This document shows, piece by piece, positions 1-10,246 of a stretch of 64,000 bases of DNA. This DNA is from Marinomonas rhizomae (lineage in GTDB: Bacteria > Pseudomonadota > Gammaproteobacteria > Pseudomonadales > Marinomonadaceae), in contig NZ_CP073343.1 in the NCBI RefSeq assembly GCF_024397855.1, forward strand, positions 3,596,001 to 3,660,000. Reading direction: 5' to 3'. The notes beneath the pieces are model-generated. The model worked only from the letters and a program-made list of their open reading frames with translations. It was not told the origin of the DNA and did no database searches. The position numbers and the translations under genes were made by a program. Position 1 is the first letter of the stretch; each line of letters begins with the position of its first letter.

Positions 1-729
1 AGGAGCGGCCGACGGTAAAAACATCGCAACCAGAATAATAACTACGATTGGAAAGACTATTTTTTCTTTCTTCGTAACAGGCCTAAGCTGCTCCATCTTA
101 ATGGAACGCTCCTCTTTCGATGTCAGCGCTCGCATGATTGGCGGCTGAATAAGCGGTACTAGCGCCATATAAGAGTAAGCAGCTACTGCAATCGCCCCCA
201 ATAAATCTGGCGCCAGTCGGCTAGCAACGAAAATAGCGGTTGGGCCATCGGCACCACCAATGATACCTATTGCCGCCGCATCAGCTAAAGAAAAATCCAT
301 AATGCCAGATGCACTCAATAGCACCGCACCAATAACAGTAGCAAAGATACCAAACTGTGCAGCTGCACCAAGAAGCAACGTTTTCGGGTTGGCAAGCATA
401 GGACCAAAGTCCGTCATAGCACCAACGCCCATAAAGATAATCAAAGGAAACAAGCCTGTCTCAATACCACCATGATAAATATAATATTGAAGGCCGCCCG
501 GAGACACCATATGCCCAGTCGCATCATAAACAGGTGCAGCCATAAAGCCTGCACCAGGAATATTAACTAAAACTGCACCAATACCAATAGGTAAAAGAAG
601 GAGCGGCTCAAAACCTTTTTTTATTGCCAAATAAACCAACAGCAAACCAACACAGATCATCACAAACTGACCAAGTTCCAGCTGATAAATCCCTGTATCG
701 TGATAAAGATTTAATAATTTATTTTCCAT
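1..729 (-). CDS. oadB: Oxaloacetate decarboxylase beta subunit, partial (C-terminus beyond window)
   Basis: Membrane subunit of the Na+-pumping oxaloacetate decarboxylase: it decarboxylates the carboxybiotin on OadA and couples this to Na+ export. The frame is open for 243 codons from the ATG at 729 to the window edge, roughly half of a usual ~430-residue subunit. Hydrophobic helices are obvious, and the family motif [10 protein letters not shown] with the essential aspartate (D161 here) is present. It starts 19 bases after the oadA stop and is the last visible gene of oadG-oadA-oadB. GcdB/MmdB are close relatives, but the OadA partner favours oxaloacetate. Confidence 0.93.
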   Translation of the reverse strand, partial: MENKLLNLYHDTGIYQLELGQFVMICVGLLLVYLAIKKGFEPLLLLPIGIGAVLVNIPGAGFMAAPVYDATGHMVSPGGLQYYIYHGGIETGLFPLIIFMGVGAMTDFGPMLANPKTLLLGAAAQFGIFATVIGAVLLSASGIMDFSLADAAAIGIIGGADGPTAIFVASRLAPDLLGAIAVAAYSYMALVPLIQPPIMRALTSKEERSIKMEQLRPVTKKEKIVFPIVVIILVAMFLPSAAP

Positions 730-748
730 TGTCGATTAATTCCCTTGA

Positions 749-2548
749 TTACAACGTAAGAAGTGACTGACCAACTTGCACGGAGTCACCTTCTTTTACA
801 TTAATAGAACCAACGACACCGGACTTAGGAGCAGAAATTTCTGTTTCCATCTTCATCGCTTCGAGAATCATGACAGTATCACCCTCTTCAACTTGCTGCC
901 CTTGAGATACCAACACTTTAAAGATATTTCCAGACAATGGAGAGGGAACATCTTCACCAGATGACGCAGCAGGAGCCGTAGGCGCTTGACTTGCAGCTTT
1001 TTGAACATTCGCAACAGGCTGGATATCACTAACATCACCACCTTCCGATACCTGAACAACAAAACTCTGCCCAGAAACAGAAACCGTATATACACTCGCA
1101 TCACCAGAGGAAGCGCTTGCAACCGCAGGCTTACTATCACCTGCATCCTCAAGTGTCGGAACAGGTTCGAACGCACTAGCGTCACCACGATTCTGTAAGA
1201 ACTTAAGACCTATTTGAGGGAACAAAGCAAAAGTTAACACATCATCAATCTGATCATCAGATAACTGAATATTTTTTTCTTTCGATAGATCAACCAACTC
1301 TTCAGTCAACTTATCCATTTCTGGTGATAGCAAATCCGCTGGTCGACAAGTAATCGCCTCAGCCCCATCTAAAACTCTCGCCTGTAACTCTTTATTAAAC
1401 TCCGCAGGAGCTGCACCATACTCCCCCTTCAAAATACCCGCCGTCTCTTTTGAGATAGATTTATAGCGCTCACCAGTAAGAACATTCAAAACCGCCTGGG
1501 TACCAACTATTTGTGACGTCGGCGTGACAAGTGGAATCAAGCCTAAATCTTCGCGGACTTTTGGAATTTCTTTTAATACTTCGTCAAACTTATCAGCCGC
1601 ACCTTGCTCTTTAAGCTGGCTTTCCATATTGGTCAACATACCGCCAGGCACTTGGGCAATCAATATTCGAGAATCTGTACCACGAAGAGACCCTTCAAAT
1701 TTCGCGTATTTCTTTCTAACTTCTCGGAAATAAGCCGCAATCTCTTCTAACAACTCTAGATCTAAGCCTGTATCCCTATCTGTCCCTTGCAAAGCGGCAA
1801 CAACAGACTCTGTCGCACTATGACCATAAGTCATCGACATAGAAGAAATAGCTGTATCGACTCGATCCACACCAGCTTCAACCGCCTTCAAAATAGTCAT
1901 ATCAGACAGGCCAGACGTAGCATGCGCATGTAACTGCACCTCTAGTTGAGTTTGCGCCTTCAACAAACCAACCATTTCAAAAGCATCGTATGGAGTCAAA
2001 ATGCCAGACATATCTTTTATAGCGATAGAGTCTGCCCCCATATCCTCCAGAGTCTTTGCATAGTCTACCCAGTTCTTAGTGGTATGAACTCGACTCTTGG
2101 TGTAAGAAATTGTTCCTTGAGCATGCTTACCTTGCTGCTTAACAGCTTTAATGGCTGTTTCCAAATTGCGCGGATCATTCATTGCATCAAAAATTCGAAA
2201 AACATCAACACCATTGAAAGCGGCTCGTTCAACAAATTTATTCACAACATCATCGGCATAATGACGATAGCCAAGAAGATTCTGCCCGCGCAACAACATT
2301 TGCTGAGGCGTTTTAGGCATTGCCTTTTTCAGCTCACGAATACGCTCCCAAGGATCTTCCCCAATATAGCGAATACAAGAATCGAATGTTGCGCCACCCC
2401 AAGATTCAAGAGACCAAAAACCAACTTGATCAAGTTTTTCAGCGATAGGAAGCATATCGTCGATACGCATACGGGTAGCAAACAAAGATTGGTGAGCATC
2501 ACGTAAAACGACATCCGTAATGCCAAGAGGTTGCTTTGTTGTTGTCAT
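749..2548 (-). CDS. oadA: Oxaloacetate decarboxylase alpha subunit (biotin carboxyltransferase)
   Basis: Cytoplasmic subunit that moves the carboxyl of oxaloacetate onto biotin, yielding pyruvate. The 599 residues show an HMGL/pyruvate-carboxylase-like barrel at about 10-290 (metal-site pieces [12 protein letters not shown] and HAHAT), the conserved PYC/OADA domain to about 480, an Ala/Ser/Pro-rich linker, and a C-terminal biotinyl domain with EAMKMETEI, in which K566 should carry biotin. The ATG at 2548 has a GAGG ribosome site about 7 bases upstream. It lies between oadG and oadB. A separate biotin carboxylase is not part of this system. Confidence 0.96.
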   Translation of the reverse strand: MTTTKQPLGITDVVLRDAHQSLFATRMRIDDMLPIAEKLDQVGFWSLESWGGATFDSCIRYIGEDPWERIRELKKAMPKTPQQMLLRGQNLLGYRHYADDVVNKFVERAAFNGVDVFRIFDAMNDPRNLETAIKAVKQQGKHAQGTISYTKSRVHTTKNWVDYAKTLEDMGADSIAIKDMSGILTPYDAFEMVGLLKAQTQLEVQLHAHATSGLSDMTILKAVEAGVDRVDTAISSMSMTYGHSATESVVAALQGTDRDTGLDLELLEEIAAYFREVRKKYAKFEGSLRGTDSRILIAQVPGGMLTNMESQLKEQGAADKFDEVLKEIPKVREDLGLIPLVTPTSQIVGTQAVLNVLTGERYKSISKETAGILKGEYGAAPAEFNKELQARVLDGAEAITCRPADLLSPEMDKLTEELVDLSKEKNIQLSDDQIDDVLTFALFPQIGLKFLQNRGDASAFEPVPTLEDAGDSKPAVASASSGDASVYTVSVSGQSFVVQVSEGGDVSDIQPVANVQKAASQAPTAPAASSGEDVPSPLSGNIFKVLVSQGQQVEEGDTVMILEAMKMETEISAPKSGVVGSINVKEGDSVQVGQSLLTL

Positions 2549-2589
2549 GTTTCAGCCTCAAAGAAATTAGAAAAATTAATATTAGGAAA

Positions 2590-2841
2590 TTAAGAGTTTT
2601 TACTGTTTCTGTGTTGGTGAACAGCAGCTGTAATAACCGCTGTCATTTGCGCATCCACACCAGAAGAAGCAATATTTTTAGAAACAGGCTTTAACACCGC
2701 AGGCACAGGAGCTTCAGGAAATAAATAATTCAGCAGTCTCGACATATAACCCGTCGCAAAAATCAACACCACCAGAAACAGGAATACAAATCCCATTCCT
2801 AACACCATCAACCCCACACCATCTTCCAGCAACCCACTCAT
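2590..2841 (-). CDS. oadG: Oxaloacetate decarboxylase gamma subunit
   Basis: Small one-helix subunit that joins OadA to OadB and carries a zinc site. A longer frame reaches 2904, but the ATG at 2841 (MSGLLEDGVGLM) has an AAGGTGA ribosome site and fits the family, giving 83 residues. The hydrophobic helix spans about residues 10-32 and is followed by a Pro/Ala linker and a His-containing tail (AAVHQHRNSKNS). It is the first gene of the oad operon, 41 bases before oadA, and is divergent from dusC. Confidence 0.88.
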   Translation of the reverse strand: MSGLLEDGVGLMVLGMGFVFLFLVVLIFATGYMSRLLNYLFPEAPVPAVLKPVSKNIASSGVDAQMTAVITAAVHQHRNSKNS

Positions 2842-3044
2842 AGCATCATCACCTTTTTTCTCGTCTTGTTTGTACAGATCTAATGTGATCAGATGCACAC
2901 CCAAGAACGCTGTTTATTTTTGATAGTTAGTTTTTTACCACAAACCAGAACAGTTTCATATTTTTATTGCATAACAGTTATACTTATTTCGTGAACAATT
3001 CTACAAAAAGCGACCCCACCTTGAAAAAACCAATTAACACAAAC

Positions 3045-4001
3045 ATGGTACTAGCCGTTGCACCTATGGAAGGTGTTATGGATCACACAATGAGAGCATT
3101 GTTGTCACAAATTGGCGGCATGGACTATTTAGTATCAGAATTCATTCGGGTCACCCAATATCCAATCCCTACACACTCATTCAAGCGCCTCATCCCTGAA
3201 AATACCAACAAAGCAAGAACAGCACACAACCACCCCGTTCACACTCAGTTACTTGGTAGCAATGCAGGGCTAATGGCAGAAAGTGCCTTAAATGCAATTG
3301 AAGCCGGCGCCACACATATCGACGTGAACTTTGGATGCCCCGCCAAACGCGTAAATGGCCATGGAGGAGGATCGGTTTTACTACAAACACCCGACACACT
3401 GTATGACATAATGAGCACGATTCGAAAAACATTATCCAGCGATATCCCCGTATCCGCCAAAATACGCCTAGGCTTCGAGGATGAAGAGCTCTTATTTGAC
3501 AATGTCGCCGCCATTGAGGCTGCCGGAGTCGGAACACTTACTATTCATGGCCGCACAAAAAAAGATGGCTACAAGCCACCAGCCAGATGGGAGAAAATAG
3601 GCGAGATTCAAGATAAAACAAAAATGATAGTGGTTGCCAATGGGGATATCACAGATGCAGAGTCTTTGTTGCGATGCCAATCCATTACAGGCTGCCAGCA
3701 CTTTATGATCGGACGAGGTTCGCTCAACAACCCATTTGTTTTCCAACAAATAAGAGAAGAACTCAATGGGCAAGAATGCACAACCAACGCAGCAAGCCTA
3801 AATAGCCTATTTATTAATTACAGCACAGAACTACAAGAATATTATGACGAAGTTGCTACGCTCGGTAGACTAAAACAGTGGTGTGGACATTTAAGATTTG
3901 GTTTTGAGGAAATAAAAGACAACCTTCAAACACTAAGACGCTGCAAAAGCACAAGCGAATTAACACAAACATTCGAAAGCGTGATAACAACAAAGCAATG
4001 A
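3045..4001 (+). CDS. dusC: tRNA-dihydrouridine(16) synthase
   Basis: FMN enzyme that reduces uridine 16 in the tRNA D-loop. The start MVLAVAPMEG resembles other DusC proteins (APMEGV...D). The catalytic cysteine lies in NFGCPAKRVNGHGGG at residue 98, the same number as in E. coli DusC. The FMN-phosphate region (ANGDI, MIGRG) is also present. From the ATG at 3045 the product is 318 residues, normal for the family. An open frame with TTG and GTG codons extends upstream to 2967 but adds a tail with no family counterpart. Promoter sequences are shared divergently with oadG. Immediately downstream are tRNAs, its substrate class. Confidence 0.92.
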   Translation: MVLAVAPMEGVMDHTMRALLSQIGGMDYLVSEFIRVTQYPIPTHSFKRLIPENTNKARTAHNHPVHTQLLGSNAGLMAESALNAIEAGATHIDVNFGCPAKRVNGHGGGSVLLQTPDTLYDIMSTIRKTLSSDIPVSAKIRLGFEDEELLFDNVAAIEAAGVGTLTIHGRTKKDGYKPPARWEKIGEIQDKTKMIVVANGDITDAESLLRCQSITGCQHFMIGRGSLNNPFVFQQIREELNGQECTTNAASLNSLFINYSTELQEYYDEVATLGRLKQWCGHLRFGFEEIKDNLQTLRRCKSTSELTQTFESVITTKQ

Positions 4002-4074
4002 AGAAAAACAGAAAAAGTTAATTTTTATAACAGATATAAAAAGTGGGAAATTAAAATAAGGAGGGAGATAGTAA

Positions 4075-4151
4075 TGGTGCACCCGAGAGGATTCGAACCT
4101 CTGACCGCTCGGTTCGTAGCCGAGTACTCTATCCAGCTGAGCTACGGGTGC
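4075..4151 (-). tRNA. tRNA-Arg (anticodon ACG), copy 3 of the array
   Basis: The 77-nt cloverleaf on the minus strand has acceptor GCACCCG/CGGGTGC, anticodon stem CTCGG/CCGAG and loop CTACGAA, so the anticodon is ACG (read as ICG after A34 deamination). The T-loop TTCGAAT is intact and the 3' CCA is encoded. It is the last of four tRNAs probably co-transcribed from the tRNA-Ser side. Confidence 0.98.
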
Positions 4152-4215
4152 GTAGCAATATTTTGCTTTTACTAAATGACTTAAAGAGGATAGCTTAAAA
4201 TCATTATTTTGATAT

Positions 4216-4292
4216 TGGTGCACCCGAGAGGATTCGAACCTCTGACCGCTCGGTTCGTAGCCGAGTACTCTATCCAGCTGAGCTACGGGTGC
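4216..4292 (-). tRNA. tRNA-Arg (anticodon ACG), copy 2
   Basis: Identical 77-nt sequence to the flanking Arg tRNAs, with an intact cloverleaf, anticodon ACG and encoded CCA. The spacers on the two sides differ (64 and 62 bases) but each contains a stem-loop with the same loop core. Confidence 0.98.
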
Positions 4293-4354
4293 ATAGCAAT
4301 ATTTTTTTTAACAACGACACTTTAAAGAGGATAGCTTTAAAATGTTTTTTGGAA

Positions 4355-4431
4355 TGGTGCACCCGAGAGGATTCGAACCTCTGACCGCTCGGTTCGTAGC
4401 CGAGTACTCTATCCAGCTGAGCTACGGGTGC
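4355..4431 (-). tRNA. tRNA-Arg (anticodon ACG), copy 1
   Basis: 77-nt minus-strand tRNA identical to the other two Arg copies, anticodon ACG in loop CTACGAA, CCA encoded. It directly follows tRNA-Ser in the presumed transcript. The csrA - tRNA-Ser - tRNA-Arg order is common in gammaproteobacteria. Confidence 0.98.
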
Positions 4432-4492
4432 ATAACGATAATTCCAGTCTTTTATTATTAGAGAGGATAGTCTCTAAAAGACAAACTTGAAA

Positions 4493-4582
4493 TGGCGGAG
4501 AGTGAGGGATTCGAACCCTCGATGAGTGTTAACCCATACACCCTTAGCAGGGGCGCGCCTTCGGCCACTCGGCCAACTCTCC
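4493..4582 (-). tRNA. tRNA-Ser (anticodon GCT)
   Basis: 90-nt minus-strand class II tRNA with a long variable arm. Acceptor GGAGAGT pairs with ACTCTCC, the discriminator is G and CCA is encoded. The anticodon loop CTGCTAA gives GCT, reading AGC/AGT codons. It is the first tRNA of the array and lies 58 bases downstream of csrA on the same strand. Confidence 0.98.
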
Positions 4583-4640
4583 GTAACAAGTGGGGCGCAT
4601 TATATACGACACATTTGTCTTGTAAAGACTTTTTTAAAAA

Positions 4641-4829
4641 TTAATCTTCAGAAACTTGATCGTCTTGCTCTTTTTGAATGCGAAGATAAATTTCTTCACG
4701 GTGAACAGACACATCTTTAGGTGCATTGATGCCAATACGAACCTGATTTCCTTTTACACCCAACACAGTGACAGAAACTTCATCACCAACCATTAAAGTT
4801 TCACCAACACGACGAGTAAGAATAAGCAT
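4641..4829 (-). CDS. csrA: Carbon storage regulator, RNA-binding protein
   Basis: Dimeric post-transcriptional regulator that binds GGA motifs in mRNA leaders. At 62 residues it is the normal CsrA/RsmA length and begins [17 protein letters not shown], with the RNA-contacting L4/R6/R7 and the VHREEIY strand. The ribosome site GGGAGATA precedes the ATG and itself contains a GGA core, as expected for autoregulation (inference). A 7-bp hairpin (TTGTAGG/CCTACAA, 4888-4907) separates it from lysC upstream; it has no U-tract and is not a clear terminator. Confidence 0.97.
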   Translation of the reverse strand: MLILTRRVGETLMVGDEVSVTVLGVKGNQVRIGINAPKDVSVHREEIYLRIQKEQDDQVSED

Positions 4830-4973
4830 AAGAATATCTCCCTGTTATAGCTTTTAAGATTCACTCAGATGAATTGCCCGACAACTATTGTAGGGCAATT
4901 CCTACAAAATCAATTGTAGCCTCTCAATAAAAATTAAACTATGCATAACCAAAGGATTTTATGTATCCAATTG

Positions 4974-6215
4974 TTAAGCTTCTCGAACTCCGGATGCCGC
5001 CTCATTTAACTTAAAAGCAGAATGCAGTGCTCGAACCGCCAATTCCATGTATTTCTCGTCAATAATGACAGACACTTTAATCTCTGAAGTAGAAATCAAC
5101 TGGATGTTAATAGACTCAGCTGCCAGAGCTTTAAACATCGTACTTGCCACACCGGCATGAGAGCGCATTCCGACACCAACAATGGACACCTTCGCAATTT
5201 TGGCATCAGACAGCACAGCATTCGCCCCGAGCTCTTTTGCAATGACATTTAAAGTAGACAAAGCCTGATCATATTCATTGCGATGCACGGTGAAGGTAAA
5301 GTCCGTTGTGCCATCAACAGATACGTTTTGAACAATCATATCTACTTCGATGTTGGCATCACTAACAGGACCCAGGATACGAGAAGCAATACCCGGAATA
5401 TCAGGAACGCCTTTCAAAGTTAATTTAGCTTCATCTCTATTGAATGCAATTCCAGAAACCGCTGGCTGCTCCATATTCGTATTCCCCTCAGTTGTAATCA
5501 ACGTACCCTCACCTTCAACAAAACTAGATAGCACCCTAAGCGGCACTTGATATTTACCAGCAAACTCTACAGAACGAATTTGCAACACCTTCGAGCCAAG
5601 GCTAGCCATCTCTAACATTTCTTCAAAGGTGATCTTATCCAAACGTCGAGCACTATCTACAACACGAGGATCCGTTGTATAAACACCATCCACATCGGTG
5701 TAGATTTGACATTCATCCGCTTTCAACGCAGCAGCAAGCGCAACACCCGTCGTATCAGAGCCACCTCGGCCTAATGTCGTAATGTTGCCAAACTCATCAG
5801 CCCCTTGAAAACCAGCCGCCACAATCACTCGCCCAGCATCTAAGTCTGTACGCATCGCATCGGTATCGATCTTTTGAATTCTAGCCTTACCATGAGCGCT
5901 GTCAGTTGTAATACGAATCTGAGAGCCTGTATAAGAACGAGCATCAAGACCACGCTTCATCAATGCCATTGACAAAAGAGCAATAGTAACCTGCTCTCCG
6001 GTCGACAGTAGCACGTCCATTTCACGCGCACTTGGTGAAGCATTAATACTTTTCGCAAGATCAATCAGCCTGTTGGTTTCACCACTCATAGCTGAAACCA
6101 CAACGACTATGTCATCACCTTGTTGCTTATGCCTTAACACTCGATCTGCAACGGCCTCGATACGCTCTATTGTGCCTACCGAGGTGCCGCCGTATTTTTG
6201 AACTAACAACGCCAT
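4974..6215 (-). CDS. lysC: Aspartate kinase
   Basis: Phosphorylates L-aspartate as the first step to lysine, threonine, methionine and diaminopimelate. The kinase motif VQKYGGTSVGT is at the N-terminus, GRGGSDTTGVALAA follows, and two ACT regulatory domains fill about residues 265-413, the monofunctional Lys/Thr-inhibited architecture. The ATG at 6215 (MALLVQKYGG) gives 413 residues and fits the family. An upstream ATG at 6254 would add 13 unmatched residues. It sits 60 bases after alaS and before csrA. Confidence 0.95.
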   Translation of the reverse strand: MALLVQKYGGTSVGTIERIEAVADRVLRHKQQGDDIVVVVSAMSGETNRLIDLAKSINASPSAREMDVLLSTGEQVTIALLSMALMKRGLDARSYTGSQIRITTDSAHGKARIQKIDTDAMRTDLDAGRVIVAAGFQGADEFGNITTLGRGGSDTTGVALAAALKADECQIYTDVDGVYTTDPRVVDSARRLDKITFEEMLEMASLGSKVLQIRSVEFAGKYQVPLRVLSSFVEGEGTLITTEGNTNMEQPAVSGIAFNRDEAKLTLKGVPDIPGIASRILGPVSDANIEVDMIVQNVSVDGTTDFTFTVHRNEYDQALSTLNVIAKELGANAVLSDAKIAKVSIVGVGMRSHAGVASTMFKALAAESINIQLISTSEIKVSVIIDEKYMELAVRALHSAFKLNEAASGVREA

Positions 6216-6275
6216 AATTTTTCCACTATTTAAATCAAAAAAGCCGAATTCCAAGCTCTTAAGGAACGATTCAAT

Positions 6276-8894
6276 TTAAACTCTTTCAGCAACCCAGCCA
6301 GGCACCAACTCAAGAGCTGTAGACAAGCCATCTGGATTATTACCACCAGCTTGAGCCATATCTGGGCGACCACCACCTTTACCATCAACATAAGGCGCGA
6401 CCATCTTAATAAGATCTCCAGCCTTCACATTTTTAGTCAGTTCTTTGGTTACGCCAGCAATTAAACTTACTTTGCCATCATTCACCGCAGCCAATAATAT
6501 AACGGCAGACTCAAGCTTACTTTTTAGTTCATCAAGCAAGTCCCGTAATGCTTTTGGATCTTCCACCTTGACCTGAGCAACCAAAAGCTTACCGCCGTTA
6601 ATATCTACAGCTTGAGAAGCCAAATCAGCGCCTGCCAATGCCGCCATTTTACCTTTCAACACATCCAACTCTTTTTGCAAGCTACGCGTTTGCTCGTTCA
6701 AAGCAGCCACTTTATCAAGCGCACTGTCTTTATTACCTTTAACAAGGCTAGCAATACCATCAAGAACAGATTCTGTCTGACGAGTCGTATCTATTGCCAT
6801 CTTACCAGTAACCGCCTCAATACGACGGACACCAGCAGCAATACCGCTTTCTGTTACAATTTTAAAGAAACCAATATCACCTGTTCGACTAACATGAGTA
6901 CCGCCACACAACTCAATCGAGTAATCAGCCCCCATTGTCAATACACGTACTTCGCTGTCGTATTTTTCACCAAACAACGCCATAGCGCCTTTAGCCTTCG
7001 CCGACTCAACATCCATGATGTCTGTTTCTACTGAACGGTTTAAGCGAATCTGCTCGTTAACCATGTCTTCAATTTGTTCGATTTCTGTCGCCGTAACGCC
7101 TTCAAAATGCGAGAAGTCAAAACGCAATCGCTCAGCATTCACCAAAGAGCCCTTTTGCAGTACATGATCACCTAAGATACGACGCAAAGCTTCGTGCATT
7201 AAGTGAGTAGCAGAGTGGTTTAATGTCGTTGCCATACGCAAAGTACGATCCACTTCACCAGTCACCTGATCACCAACCGCCAAACGGCCTTCTTTCAGCT
7301 CACCGTAATGCAAATGCGCTTTAGCTTGCTTCGTTGTATTAGAGACTTTAAACGCACCAGCACCGCGCAACCAACCCTGATCGCCAACTTGACCACCAGA
7401 TTCAGCATAAAACGGCGTCGTTTTCAAAATCACCGCCGCAACTTGGCCTGCCTCGATAGCTTGAACTTCGCTACCATCAACCAGGATCATTTCCACTTCA
7501 CACGTGCCATCTAGATTCTCATACCCAGTAAATTCAGTAACAGAATCCAACTTAACGCCACTCGACATATCCATAGAGAAGTTACTGGCTGAACGAGCAC
7601 GAGCACGCTGTGCATCCATAGCAACTTCAAATCCAGCTTCATCTATTTCTAAGTCATTCTCACGGGCAACATCATTGGTTAAATCGGCAGGAAAGCCATA
7701 CGTGTCGTAAAGCTTGAAAACTGTCTCGCCAGGGATAACTTTTTTATCGCCTAATTCGGATATCGCTTCTTCAAGAATCTTCATGCCCTGATCAAGGGTT
7801 TTGGCAAACTGCTCTTCTTCTTTTAACAGAATAGAAGCAACACGATCTTTTAACTTGGTCAACTCTGGGTAAGCTTGCCCCATTTCAACATCAAGCGCTT
7901 CTACCAACTTATGGAAGAACACACCTTTTTGACCTAGCTTGTTACCGTGGCGAATCGCGCGACGAATAATACGACGCAAAACGTAACCACGACCTTCATT
8001 TGACGGAATCACACCATCAACAATCATGAATGAACAAGAGCGAATATGGTCAGCAATAACACGCAATGACTGCGCACTCAGGTCTTGAGCACCCACCACT
8101 TGTGCCGCCGCCTTGATGAGGTTTTGGAATAAATCAATTTCGTAGTTACTATGAACGCCCTGCAAAATAGCAGCAATACGCTCTAAACCCATTCCCGTAT
8201 CAACAGAAGGCTTAGGCAAAGGCGCCATAACACCATCAGCAGAACGATTGAACTGCATGAAAACCACGTTCCAGATTTCGATAAAACGATCACCATCTTC
8301 CTCAGGAGAACCTGGAGGCCCGCCCCAAATATGATCGCCGTGATCATAGAAGACTTCAGAACAAGGACCACAAGGACCAGTATCGCCCATCGCCCAGAAA
8401 TTATCAGACTGGTAACGACCGCCTTTGTTATCACCAATACGGATAATTTTTTCTGCAGGAAGACCGATATCTTTATTCCAAATATCAAAGGCTTCATCGT
8501 CGTCTGCGTAAACAGTTACCAACAATTTTTCTGTTGGCAACTTCAGCACAACCGTTAGAAACTCCCACGCGTAATGAATCGCGTCTTTTTTGAAGTAATC
8601 ACCAAAGCTGAAGTTACCGAGCATTTCAAAGAAAGTATGATGGCGTGCAGTATAGCCAACATTTTCTAGGTCATTGTGCTTACCACCCGCTCGCACACAA
8701 CGTTGAGACGTCGTTGCTCGTGAATATGGGCGAAGATCTTCTCCCAAAAACACATCTTTAAACTGGACCATACCAGCGTTAGTGAATAGCAATGTTGGAT
8801 CATTTCCTGGAACCAATGAGCTGGATTCCACAATCTGATGCTGCTTACTTTCAAAGTACGATAAAAATGACTGGCGTAACTCAGAACTCTTCAT
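6276..8894 (-). CDS. alaS: Alanyl-tRNA synthetase
   Basis: Charges tRNA-Ala. The 872-residue length matches bacterial AlaRS. It starts [17 protein letters not shown], has class II motifs in the first 200 residues ([33 protein letters not shown]), editing-site zinc ligands HSATHLMH and CGGTH, and a C-terminal DHHA1 domain ending with [12 protein letters not shown]. All key parts are present. The neighbours lysC and csrA downstream are usual; recA-recX, which often precede alaS, are not in their usual place here. Confidence 0.98.
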   Translation of the reverse strand: MKSSELRQSFLSYFESKQHQIVESSSLVPGNDPTLLFTNAGMVQFKDVFLGEDLRPYSRATTSQRCVRAGGKHNDLENVGYTARHHTFFEMLGNFSFGDYFKKDAIHYAWEFLTVVLKLPTEKLLVTVYADDDEAFDIWNKDIGLPAEKIIRIGDNKGGRYQSDNFWAMGDTGPCGPCSEVFYDHGDHIWGGPPGSPEEDGDRFIEIWNVVFMQFNRSADGVMAPLPKPSVDTGMGLERIAAILQGVHSNYEIDLFQNLIKAAAQVVGAQDLSAQSLRVIADHIRSCSFMIVDGVIPSNEGRGYVLRRIIRRAIRHGNKLGQKGVFFHKLVEALDVEMGQAYPELTKLKDRVASILLKEEEQFAKTLDQGMKILEEAISELGDKKVIPGETVFKLYDTYGFPADLTNDVARENDLEIDEAGFEVAMDAQRARARSASNFSMDMSSGVKLDSVTEFTGYENLDGTCEVEMILVDGSEVQAIEAGQVAAVILKTTPFYAESGGQVGDQGWLRGAGAFKVSNTTKQAKAHLHYGELKEGRLAVGDQVTGEVDRTLRMATTLNHSATHLMHEALRRILGDHVLQKGSLVNAERLRFDFSHFEGVTATEIEQIEDMVNEQIRLNRSVETDIMDVESAKAKGAMALFGEKYDSEVRVLTMGADYSIELCGGTHVSRTGDIGFFKIVTESGIAAGVRRIEAVTGKMAIDTTRQTESVLDGIASLVKGNKDSALDKVAALNEQTRSLQKELDVLKGKMAALAGADLASQAVDINGGKLLVAQVKVEDPKALRDLLDELKSKLESAVILLAAVNDGKVSLIAGVTKELTKNVKAGDLIKMVAPYVDGKGGGRPDMAQAGGNNPDGLSTALELVPGWVAERV

Positions 8895-9118
8895 AATGGG
8901 ATGAGTCTCTATCTCTATTTTCTGGACGAATTGGATTGCGTGAATGGCAGATTAACATGTGCCGATTCGATGCAACGAAAAGCACAAAATAGTACACGCA
9001 AAGGATAGGTGTTTTCAAAAGAAACTGTAGTAATTTAAAGCTTATTTTGTGCATAACTTAAGCAAAAGCAGGATTTATGGATGTAAACCTACTTTTGCTT
9101 AACGTTTATAGGAAGGTA

Positions 9119-10216
9119 TTACTGAGAGTCTTCGCCACGAATATAGCGATAATGAGGTCGGGAAGTCATTCTGGTCACTAATTCATAACCTATAGTACCA
9201 GCATAATCTGCGACCTGTTCGACAGGCACATCGCCACCCCAAAGAACAACCTCCTGCCCCATAGCAGGTTCAACAGCTGAATCTTGCATGCGTACCGTAA
9301 TCATATCCATGGACACTCGACCAGCTAGACTGGCTGGTTGGCCATCGATATTTAATGGAGTGCCATTTACAGCATGGCGCGGATAACCATCACCGTAACC
9401 CACCGCGACGGTTGCTAATACATGATCTTCCGCCGCAACATAACCAAGGCCATAACCGACTTTATCGCATTGTTTAAGCTGACGCGTCGAAATCACTTTT
9501 GACGACAAAGTCATCGCTGGACGCAAACCCAACGCTCGACCGCTCACTTCAGCAAAAGGCGAAATTCCGTACAACATTATACCTGGTCGAATCCAACCAC
9601 CTTCTGGCACGCTCCACTTCATAATCGCTGCAGAATTCGCCACACTGGCCTCAATATCACCAATCGATTGGCGCGCTTGTTCAAAGTAAGCCAACTGCTG
9701 CATCGTCGTTAGATCAGATAAGTCATCCGCACAAGAAAAATGTGTCATCAAAACAACCTCTCCCACTTGACCGCTGCTTTTCAACGATTCAACAAACACG
9801 GGCGCTGTTTCCTTATCCACACCAAGGCGATGCATACCAGAATCTAACTTCAGAAAAATTTTTTCAATTCTTGCATGGCTCGCCTGCAACTCATCAAGTT
9901 GCTGAGCATTTTCCAAAGCGGCCCAAAAGCCATATTTCTCGCAAAGCGCCCACTCTTCACCTTCAAATACGCCTTCTAATAATAAAATAGGTGAAACGAT
10001 ACCTGCTTCACGCAAAGCAATCGCCTCTTCAATGGCGGCCACCGCAAAAGCATCGACTTCTTCATCTAAGTAACGTGACACTTCAACCGCACCATGTCCG
10101 TACGCATTACTTTTAACAACAGCGAACGCCTTACAAGTCGGCTGTAACTTTTTTGCATAATGATAGTTTTGTAGGATCGCCTCCAAATCTACCGTTGCCG
10201 TGAGTGGCCTTGCCAT
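9119..10216 (-). CDS. dadX: Alanine racemase (catabolic, DadX type)
   Basis: PLP enzyme interconverting L- and D-alanine. The PLP lysine is K35 in [11 protein letters not shown], and the second catalytic tyrosine lies in the [10 protein letters not shown] region. The 365-residue length is normal. It lies 30 bases downstream of dadA on the same strand, the usual dadAX catabolic arrangement: racemise L-Ala, then oxidise D-Ala. By sequence alone it could equally serve cell-wall D-Ala supply (alr). A long imperfect hairpin (9059-9101) lies downstream but lacks a U-tract. Confidence 0.93.
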   Translation of the reverse strand: MARPLTATVDLEAILQNYHYAKKLQPTCKAFAVVKSNAYGHGAVEVSRYLDEEVDAFAVAAIEEAIALREAGIVSPILLLEGVFEGEEWALCEKYGFWAALENAQQLDELQASHARIEKIFLKLDSGMHRLGVDKETAPVFVESLKSSGQVGEVVLMTHFSCADDLSDLTTMQQLAYFEQARQSIGDIEASVANSAAIMKWSVPEGGWIRPGIMLYGISPFAEVSGRALGLRPAMTLSSKVISTRQLKQCDKVGYGLGYVAAEDHVLATVAVGYGDGYPRHAVNGTPLNIDGQPASLAGRVSMDMITVRMQDSAVEPAMGQEVVLWGGDVPVEQVADYAGTIGYELVTRMTSRPHYRYIRGEDSQ

Positions 10217-10246
10217 TTTTGCCCCTTAAACTTTCAAAGCGTTTTA

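Larger units (their letters stand above)
4180..4477 (-). repeat. Spacer stem-loops with a shared loop between the tRNA genes
   Basis: Each of the three spacers between the tRNAs carries a short inverted repeat around the same core. At 4321-4341 the 7-bp arms TTTAAAG/CTTTAAA flank AGGATAG. At 4458-4477 the arms TTAGAGA/TCTCTAA flank GGATAG. At about 4180-4200 a weaker version (TTAA..AGGATAG..TTAA) is present. On the transcribed minus strand the loop reads CTATCC(T). The second and third arms differ in sequence yet still pair, which suggests selection on RNA structure, for example for precursor processing. Confidence 0.55.

Noticed and set aside
1946..2506. 186-codon plus-strand open frame antisense to oadA
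   Set aside because: It lies entirely inside the conserved oadA coding region, has no family resemblance and no ribosome site; it is a shadow of oadA codon usage.
6612..7034. 140-codon plus-strand open frame antisense to alaS
   Set aside because: Complement of the alaS editing domain. No start signal and no recognisable protein.
9059..9101. Long hairpin (TAAGCAAAAG/CTTTTGCTTA) downstream of dadX considered as a terminator
   Set aside because: The stem is good, but on the minus strand it is not followed by a U-tract, so I do not list it as a terminator.
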